Shown here: positions 27,501 through 36,500 of the stretch, piece after piece
Layout: each line of letters opens with the position of its first letter
How positions within the stretch are numbered: the first letter of the stretch is position 1
NCBI RefSeq assembly: GCF_023094165.1
Contig: NZ_JALMDK010000004.1
Location: 682,001-746,000 of the forward strand
DNA from: Crossiella sp. S99.2
GTDB taxonomy: Bacteria; Actinomycetota; Actinomycetes; Mycobacteriales; Pseudonocardiaceae
Reading direction: 5' to 3'
Length of the DNA stretch: 64,000 bases
The notes under the pieces: generated by a model
Told to the model about the DNA's origin: nothing
The model's database searches: none
The model's input: the letters and a program-made list of their open reading frames with translations, nothing else
Made by a program: the position numbers and the translations under genes

Positions 27501-30500
27501 GACCGCGGCGCCGAGTTCAGTGTCCACAGTGGACTCAATGGCAGGCGCGGGCTGATCGGCGGACTGGGTGGGCGTGCCCGGCTCGGTGCGCGGGGCGTTC
27601 GTGGGTGCGGGTGGCGGTGCCGGGGCGTTGGTGGCGATGGCGGGTGGGTCGGGGGTGATCTCCTGGTCCGGTGCGGTTTCCGACAGGTGGATCACGGTCG
27701 TCCCGGCCCAGTCCGCCGCGCGCTCGACCTCGGTGACCCGGAAGGAACTCCCCGGCGCCACCACGATCTGCTCGCCCACCGTGCGTGCGGCGTTGGCCCG
27801 CACGACAAACCGGACGTTGCCGCCGGTCCCGCCGCCGATCAGCACCCTGGGCTCGGTGACCACCCGGCCCGGCCCGTACTCGTCCAGCTCGGCCGCCGAC
27901 CGCCAGGCCCTGACCTCGATCGTCGCGGGCGCGGCCGGCCTGCCTGCCAGCCGGTGGCGGGCCCGGCCCAGTTCGTCGCGGAACGCGCGGGTGTCACCGG
28001 TGGCCAGGGACACCTCGATTTCTGGGTCCTCGCCGAGCAACCGGGTCATCGAGAGCTGGTTCTCCATGAAGTCCGAGAGGTCGACCGGGCCCGGGAATCC
28101 GCTGTAGGGCGGGTGGATCCGGGTCGGGGTGGGGTCGAGCTGGCGCAGCGTCACCTCCAGCTGGCCGTGCTGCTCGCGGGCGCTGGTGACGGTGAATCGG
28201 GTGCCGGGCGGCAGCAGGACTTCGCGTTCACCGGCGAAGCGGGACACCGAGGACAGGTAGGCGCCGTTGTGCACCTGGGCGGTGATGATCACCTGGCGGG
28301 TCGGGAACAAGCGCAGTTCGCCTGCCCTGGCCCGGAAAAAGCCGCGGTCGGTGTAGACGCTGTTCTCGGTGAACAGGGCGCGGGCCTGGTCCAGGTCCAT
28401 GATCAGGCAGCGGGTGGCGAGGCCGGTGAACCGGGTGGGCAGGCGGGTGACGGCGGAGGACAGCAGGCGGGTCAGCGGTTCGGCGTAGGCGGGGGCGGGG
28501 GTGCCGTTGAGGTGGTTCTCGATGATCGGGGACAGGGTGTCGGTGTAGGCGCGGATCGCGGCCAGTTCGGCTTCGCCGGTGGATGCCAGATTCGGGTGCC
28601 GGGTCAGGACTTCGGCGACCTGGGGCAGGTAGGCGGCGAGTTCCGGGTGGGTGCGGAATGCGCGTTCGTCGGCGGTGCCGGCGAGGAAGCCGGGACCCGG
28701 TTCGGTGGCGGATTCCGTTGCGGGGCGCGGGTTGTCGCCGAGCAGCCGGCGTGCGCGGTCCCAGAGCAGGTGCAGGTTGCGGGGTTCGAGCACGGCCTCG
28801 CCGGTGCGGGCGGCCGCGGTCATCAGGCCGGGTCCGGTGGCGACCCGGCCCGCGTCCGCGCGGTGCTGGAAGACGGGTGGATCGTCGCTGTCGTCCAGGT
28901 ATTCGTCGTACAGGCCGAGGAAGTGGCCCAGTTCGTGGGCGAACTCGATCTCCTGGGCGTCTACCGGCCAGTGGGTTTGGTCGGCCCGGGTGCCGGCGGC
29001 GGTGACCTGGATGGTGCCGTGTGTGTCGGCGCGGTCGGTGAACTCGACCTCGACCAGCAACTGTTCGCCGCTGGGCAGGCGGTGGCCCTGGTTGAGGTAG
29101 CGGTCTGCCGCAGAGTCGACCCTGGCGCGGAGTTCGGTGGTATGGGTGCCTTCCAGGTGCAGTCGGACGGTGTGCAGTCGCACCCGCCGGGTGGCGCCGT
29201 CCGCGCCGGGAACCGCCAGGTGCCGCAGGTCGTAGCCGATCGGGCCGCGCCACGGCTGACCGCTTCGGGTGAGTCCGCCGTCCTCGGAGGTGACGCGGAG
29301 GGGCGTGGTCTGGTCACGCAGGCGCTGGATGTCCTGACGGGACAACGGATCCTGGACACGGTGGTCGGGGGTGACGGCCGGATCGGGCGAGCGCCACCAC
29401 TCCCGGACGGCGTGCTCCCTGGCCCAGGAACCACCGGCCGGACGAGTCGCCGGTCCGGGCGTGCCGCCGACCATGGCCTGCAGTGCGGGATCAACGGAGA
29501 CCGGGGCGGACAGCAGCAGCGCGACCGCCCAGCGCGCGGCCCGCTCCTCGGTTTCGCTGGCCTGGTTGAGGATCTCCGCGAGTCCGGGCACCGCGTGGCC
29601 CAGCCGGGTCAGGGTCCTGATCGGTGGCACCCCGTGCTCGGTGGCGGCGTCGAAGGCCGCGGTGAAGTCACCGGAGGCGGTGAACAGGGCCTCGGCCAAG
29701 GCATCCGGGTTGCCCAGCAGATCCTGGAACAGCGGGTCGGCACGCAGGGCGTCGCGCAGGGCCGGTGGCACGTCGAGCAGACCGAGTTCGACCAGCCTGC
29801 GTGGCAGTGGCGCACCGGGGTCGTAGTCCAGTCCGGCCGCGACGATCGGATCCTGTCCATTGTGGACTGAGTTGGCGAGTTCGGCCAGTAGGGTCTGGAG
29901 TCGTTGCAGGGACAGCAGATTGAGGGTGTTTTCGCGGGACGGGACGAGCGTGCCCAGGGTCAGCGCGTCGGCGGCCAGGGCGCGTACCCGGCGCTTCAGT
30001 TCGACCTCGCCCGGGGTGGCCAGGGCGGCGGCCAGCAGGTCGGGCGCGTCACCCAGGTCCGGTGATTCGGGGGTGAGGTTGCCGGGACCGGCGAGCCGGG
30101 AGAACTCGGCCACGGTGGTGAAGTCGTTGCCGGAGAACGGGTTTCGTGGCAGCTCCGGCGCCCGCAGCGGGTTGTCGCGGCGGGGTGGTGCGGCCGGGAC
30201 CTCGCCGCTGGGGAAGCGTGGACTGGCGGTGAGGTGCGGGGCCTGGGCGCGCAGGGTGCGTTCCAGGTCGGTCGGGCCCTGGATCCACCGGCCCGCGTAC
30301 GGGGCGGGCGCGCCGATCACGGCCTGGTGCAGGGCCAGCACGAAGTGCGTGCAGTTGTGCCGGGTCAGCTGATACTGATCCTCCACAAGGGACAGCACCG
30401 TGTCCAGGCCGCGAATCAGGTCGTTCGCGCTGACCGGGAACTCGGCGGCGAAGGTGGCCTGGTACCGCTCGCGGTCGAGTGCCCGAACCTCGCCCGGCAC

Positions 30501-33500
30501 GGCCGCCCAGGGCAGGCCGACGTCCTCGCCCGGCACCAGGTCGAGCACGGTCGTGCCCATGAACGGGTCGCGGATCTCGGCCCAGGCGTGGCCGACGTCC
30601 TGGGCGAGCAGGTTCCGCCGCTCGGTCTTGAGCCGCAGCCGGAACACCGGCCGGTCCGGTCCCAGCGTGCGCAACTGTTCCAGCGCGCGGACCAGGGCGG
30701 TCCGCTGGAGGGTGTTGAGGAAAGCGGTGCGCACCGGGTGATCCGGACTCGCCTGGCCGGCCAGCCAGTTCTGCACCGACTGCCCGGCCGGGATGATCGG
30801 CGCCGGGCCGGGCCGGGGCGGTTCCGGGCGGACCAGGCTCAGCGTGGCGGTGTCCACGACCGCGCCGGGGTCGTGCACGGTCTGCACGTCGATGCCGGTC
30901 AGCTCGGATCCGGCGGTGGTCAGCGCGGTGCGCACGGCGGCGGTGAGCTGCTGCGCGCGCGGAGCGACCAGGGCCGTGCGGTCGCCGTGGGTCAGCACGA
31001 TCCGGATCCGCGGCGCCGGCTCGGTCGGCTCGCTGAGCACCGCGCGGGCGAACCGGTCCAGCGGGGGCAGCACGGCGGCCAGCACCGCGTCCTGGCCCGG
31101 CTCGAAGCCGATCGCGTCCACGTGCGGTGGCACCCGCTCGACCTCGGCGGCCGGTCCGGCCACAGCCAGCTCCCGCAGTCTCCTGCCCAGGTCGTCCGGC
31201 CCGTTGGCCAGCCAGCCCGCCGAGGGCGCCGGCAGGCCCGAGACCTGCTCGAACAGGCCCCGCGCGAAGTCCACCGAGGTGAAGGACAGCACGCGGTGCG
31301 GGGTGTGCAGGTGCCGCAACGCGAAGTCGAAGGCCAGCATCGCGTCCTCGGCCGACACCGTCACCTGGTAGCTCGCGGTCGCGGTGTGCCCGAGGTCCTG
31401 GAACCGCACGCCCTGCCGGCTGAACCCGATCGACTCGATCCCTTGTGGCAGCTCGAATTCCACCCAGGCGTGGCCACGCGCGCCGATCAGCCTGCTCAGC
31501 CTGGGCGCTGGGCCGCCGGGGTCCACCGACAGCCGTAGCGTGATGTCCGCGCGCCGCCCCGATCCGTTGGCGAGGCTGTCCCGCACGTGCGCGAGCAGCG
31601 GTGAGCCGGACCAGAGTTCGGCGGATTCGCCCAGCAGCACCGCGGTCCGGGACAGCCAGTCCGTGACCTCCTCGCCTGCCCGCAGATCCAGGTGCGGGCG
31701 CGGCTGGCGGCCGGGTTCGACCAGCGCCATGGTCACCGTGCGCCGCCGGGCCGCCGGATCGCCGGACACCAACGGCGGCAACGCATCCCGCCCCGCCACC
31801 ACCTCGATCACCGGCACCGGGCCGACCAGCGGCCGCAGGGCCAGCGCGACCGCCTGGGCCCGGTCCCGCCCGGTGTCGGCGGCCCCGAACCTGGCGTTGC
31901 CATGCCCGGTGAGCACGATCCGCGCCTGTCCCACGGCCCGCTGCGCGAACCGCGCCAGCACGGCCATGGCCTCGGCGTCCAGGGTGCGGGAGCCCTTGGC
32001 GAAGTCGATCACGTTGTCCGGCAACGCATCCGGGAAGTCCGGGATCTTGGCCGGGTTGGCCGGGTGGGCGGCGATCTCGACGAATTCCCCGCCCTTGTCC
32101 ACGTTGATCGCGGCGAAGGTGGGCACCAGGTTGATGGTCTGGGTGGGCGCGAAGACCTGCCGATCGTGTCCGCGCTCCCCCAGTGCCCGGCGGAAGTCGT
32201 AGCCACCCCCACCCGGCGCGTTCAGCTGCCCGGATTCGCAGGCCAGCAACACGATCGGCGCGTCGGGCCGGTCCCGCGCGGTCTGCTGGAAGCCGGGATC
32301 GCTCAGCACCACGTCGGCCAGGGTCGCCCCGTCCACCCGGAACGTGCCCCCAGTTGTCCTGATCTTGAACCGCTCGGGGCCCGCGTGCAGATGGACGAAA
32401 ATCGGCTTCCGGGCCGGATCCTCAGTGTCCCAGGGCGCCGGATGCGTTGTGGCTGGCGAGTTCACGTGCAGCGTGTTGTACTCGCGCACCGGCCTGGTCG
32501 TGGTCTTCGCGGCCCACAACCTGGCCACGGACTCGTCGCCCTTCTTGGTGGGCAAGGAAATACCGAGCGGGGACTCGTCAGCGCCCGCCATCGGATTGCG
32601 TTCCACCTCGGCGAGCCCGAACAGCCTGGGCTTGTTGAACAGGTTGCGCCCCGGGTTGCCCACCGGCGCGCTGATGTTCGGGTTGACCGGCCGGGTGACC
32701 TGGTTGTCCGGGCCGACCGTGGCCGGGTTGACGACCTCCGGACTGGGCCCGCGCTGGTCCAGCAGCCACAGGTTGGCCGGGGTCACCTGGGCGGCGTGCT
32801 GCCCCATGATGTCGTCGTCGTTGACGATCCGGCCCCGGCCCACGATCTCGGTGCTGCCGTCCAGATGCCGGACGGTCCGGCCGCGGTGGTGCTGGAAGAT
32901 GCTCGGATTCTGTTGCGGCCCTTCATGATAGGTGTCGTCCAGCCCGCCGAAGTGCCCGCCGATCTCGTGCGCGAACTGCGCCGCGGAGGCATCGAGGGGG
33001 ATGTTGAGCTGGTTGGCCCGGGTGCCCGGCGCGGTGACCGTGATGACACCGGTGGCCTGGGCCGGATCGTCGGTGAACTCGACGTTGACATGCAGCTGAT
33101 CCCCGCGCGGCAACGCGAAACCCCGGTTCCAGAACTGATTGTTGCCGTTCTGGGCGGCCTCTTTGAAGGCGGTGAGGTCGTAGCCGCGGGGGTTGTTGAG
33201 GTGCAGCCGGAAGGTGCGGTCCTGCACGATCTGGCCGGGCCCGAAGCTCAGGCGCCGGGTTTCGTAGCCGATCGGGCTTTGCCAGGTGGTGAGGTGGAGG
33301 CGGGGTGTGCCGTTCTCGATGGTGATGACGCTGTTGTCGGTGAGGCCACCGGATTCGGCGCGGTGGCGGTGAGCCGGTACCTGGTCGCGGACGGCGTTGA
33401 TCCGGGCGGCGGGGACGGGGTTGGCGTGGGTGGCCCAGGTGGCGTCGGGGTGGGTGAGGTCGCGGTCGCTGTGCCGCCAGGACTCGTCGGCGAAGATCCG

Positions 33501-36500
33501 CGCGCGGTCGAGGGGTCGGGTGGCGGGGGTTTCGGCGGCGTCCGAGGCCGCAGCCGGGTCCAGTGTCACCGCCGGGTGCGATGTCGTTGTGGTTAGCGGG
33601 AATCCGGGGGTCTTCGGCACCGAGCGGAACCTGGCCGCCCGCGAGTACTCCCCCAGCCAGCTCTCCTCCGTCTCCGGCGTGATGTCCAGCAAGGCCATCG
33701 CCGCCGGCGGCACGCCGACCTCCTGCCGCGCGCCGTCCCGGAACCGGCCGTCGGTCACCCGCCGCACCAGCTCCGCCAGCTCGGGCCGGGACGAGAGGAA
33801 CCCGAGCGCCGCCTGCCACACCAGGTCCGGCCGCGGGTGCCTGCCCACCGCCTCCTCGACCGCGGTCAGGTGCAGGTCGCCGTCCCGGTTGTGCAGATCG
33901 CGCACCAGGGTCTGCACGACGTTCTTGGTCAACTCCAGGGTGCGGTCCCGGTGCGGCTCCGGGGCAGGCGCGGGCAGTGGTTTGAGCCAGCTCACGGCGC
34001 TGTTCATCACGATGCCGGTCAAGGCCGGGTAGTCCGCGATCCCGTTGGTGTAGCCCAGTTGTCCGGCCAGCTCGGTGAGCACGTTGGGGCCGGTGCGCCA
34101 CATCACCGAGTTGCGGTTGACCCGCCCGAGGTCACTGTCGAAGAACCCCGGGGCCCAGCTCGCGATCTCCGGTGGGAACAGCTCGCGCTGCTGCTTGCCG
34201 TAGTTGGCCTCGATCGCCGCCAGGTACAGCCGCGCGAACGGGTGGTTCCGGGGCAGCACGAACGCCGAGTTGCCGGTCTTGCCGTCCGCGTCCTTGTTGA
34301 CCGCGAAGGCCGCGGCCGAGGCCGCGATGTCCTCCACCTCGGTCAGGTCATTGAGAACGTTGTCGCCGTCGCTGTAGATGCCGCCGAACCGGTCCAGCAC
34401 CTCCAGGCGGAGGATGTCACTGGCCGCGGCGTACCCCGGCCCGATCTGCTTGCCCGTCTCCACCCGGTAGAACTGGTGCAACCGCATTGGCGCGGCGGCG
34501 TTGAACACCTCGTCCACGTTGACCAGCCGGACGTTGCTGGCCCTGGCCCAGTCCAGCATGTCGCGCACCTCGGCGAGCGCGGCCGGGGCGTCGTCGGCAC
34601 GGGCCGCCTCGAACTGGGCCCGCGGCACATCGGTCCACAGGACGGCGCGGTAGGCGTCCCCGTAGTAGGTCGCGGCCATCCCGTAGTTCCCCCGGAAGCC
34701 CGCCATATGCCCGGTGTTACGCAGCGGCCCACCCAGCCAGATCGCGTGCAGCAACGCGGGCAGCTCGGTGGGATTGGGCAGCGGCGGGACCGCACCCGGT
34801 GCCCACCGCGTCAGTTCGTCTACCGACCGTTCGGTAGGGATGACCCAGTCCGCGGCATCGCCCAGCAGGTCGCCGGTCAGCGCGGCGGGCGGCTCGTCCA
34901 AGGTCAGGTTGAGGACTTCCAGGAGTTCGATCAGCTGGCCGGTGGTGAGGGCGGTCTGATCGAGCCCGGCGAGGAAGTCCGGCGGGGGTGACGCGGTGCG
35001 CAGGTCGAACAGGTCCGGGCCGAGCAGGTCGTGCGGGGTGGGTTCGGGCCGGAGGGCGTTGCTGAGGTCGGTGATCAGGGCGGCCGCGGTCGGGTAGTCC
35101 TGGCCCGCGTCCGGGACCGGCGGTTCGGCGAGGTCGGGCACCGGCTCGGCGTCGGTGGCGGGCTCGACGATCTCAGCCTCGGCCACTGGCTCGATGACCT
35201 CGGGCTCGGCGTCGGCGACGGACTCGATGACCTCGGGCTCAAGTTCGGCGATGGGCTCGGTCTCGGTGGTGACGGCAGTGGTCGTGGGCGCGGTGGCGGG
35301 GTCGCGGTCGAGCACCGACAGCGTCACCGTCCGGCGGGCCCGGAACTCCGGACCGCTCCGGTCCTGGCTCAGCCCACGCCCCGGCCCGTCGGCCAGCACC
35401 GGCGTGATCGTCACCCGGTCCGCGATCCCCCGGTCCGCCAGCAACACCGCGAGCCGAGCGGTCACCACGTCCAGGCGTTGCTGACCGCGTTGCCTGGCCA
35501 GTGGCGCCCGCGGGTTGTTCCCCTCCCGGCCTTCAACCCGGATCTCCACCACCCGCCCGGTCCCAGCCACCCGGTCGACCAGCTCGACCAACCCGGCGAT
35601 CGCTTGCGCGCCAAGCGAATCCGACTTCGTGTCGAACTCCACGGAGGTTCCCGGCAACGAACCCGGCGCCGGCCTGGTGACCACCCGATCAGCACCCGTC
35701 GACCCCGGCAACGCGTCCTGCCCCGGATCGGTGAGCCGCGCCTGCCCCACCTGATCCTGCAGGACCCGGTGGATCATCCAGGTGTGCCGGGGCAGCAGCC
35801 GCAGCTCGCCGTCGTCCCCGCCCATCAGGCTACGGTCGCCGGTGACCACCGCACCGGCGCCGTCGTCGGCCCGCCGCAGGAAAACCCGGTCCGGGTCCTG
35901 GGATTCGTCGCCCGGCCCGAGGTAGTGGATCAGCTCGTGCGCCAGGTTCACCGCGGTCGCGGTCGGCTGCCAGCTGGTCTGAGTGGTGCGCCGGCCGGGG
36001 TCGACCAGGACGTCGTGCCCGCCGAGGCCCGGGTTGGCGGTGAACTCGACCCGGACGTGCAACTGGTCGCCGTTGGGCAGGCCGTAACGCTGGTTGACCA
36101 AGGTGTCCAGGCCGGTCTGGGCGCGGACGCGGAGCTGGTCGAGCTGGTCCGGGCGGACACCGGGTCCGGGCACCAGGTTGATCGGCACGGTGAACTCGGT
36201 GACCCCGCGGCCGTCGACCTCGAACCGGCTGACGCCGTACCGGATCAGCCCGGTGTACCGCTTGTCCGCTGAGCTGAACAGGGTGGTCAGCACATCGGCG
36301 GTCTCGGTGTCCACGGCCCGGCGCGGGGTGCCGGCCCGCTGGGATTCCCAGGCTGCGGGGTCCAGCGGGTTGTCCACGGCGAACCACGGTGCGGTGGTGG
36401 CTCGGCTGTGCCGCCAGGACTCGTCCTCGGGACTGCTCGGCGGTGTGGCCAGTCGCGCGGACTCGGCGTCCAGGTCATCCTCGGCCCGCCGCCACGCATC

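Noticed and set aside
22575..29870. A 2,431-residue open frame on the plus strand
   Set aside because: It is exactly antisense to the giant toxin gene, has Gly/Arg/Gln/Val-rich composition without domains, and only reflects G+C-rich third positions of the true gene.
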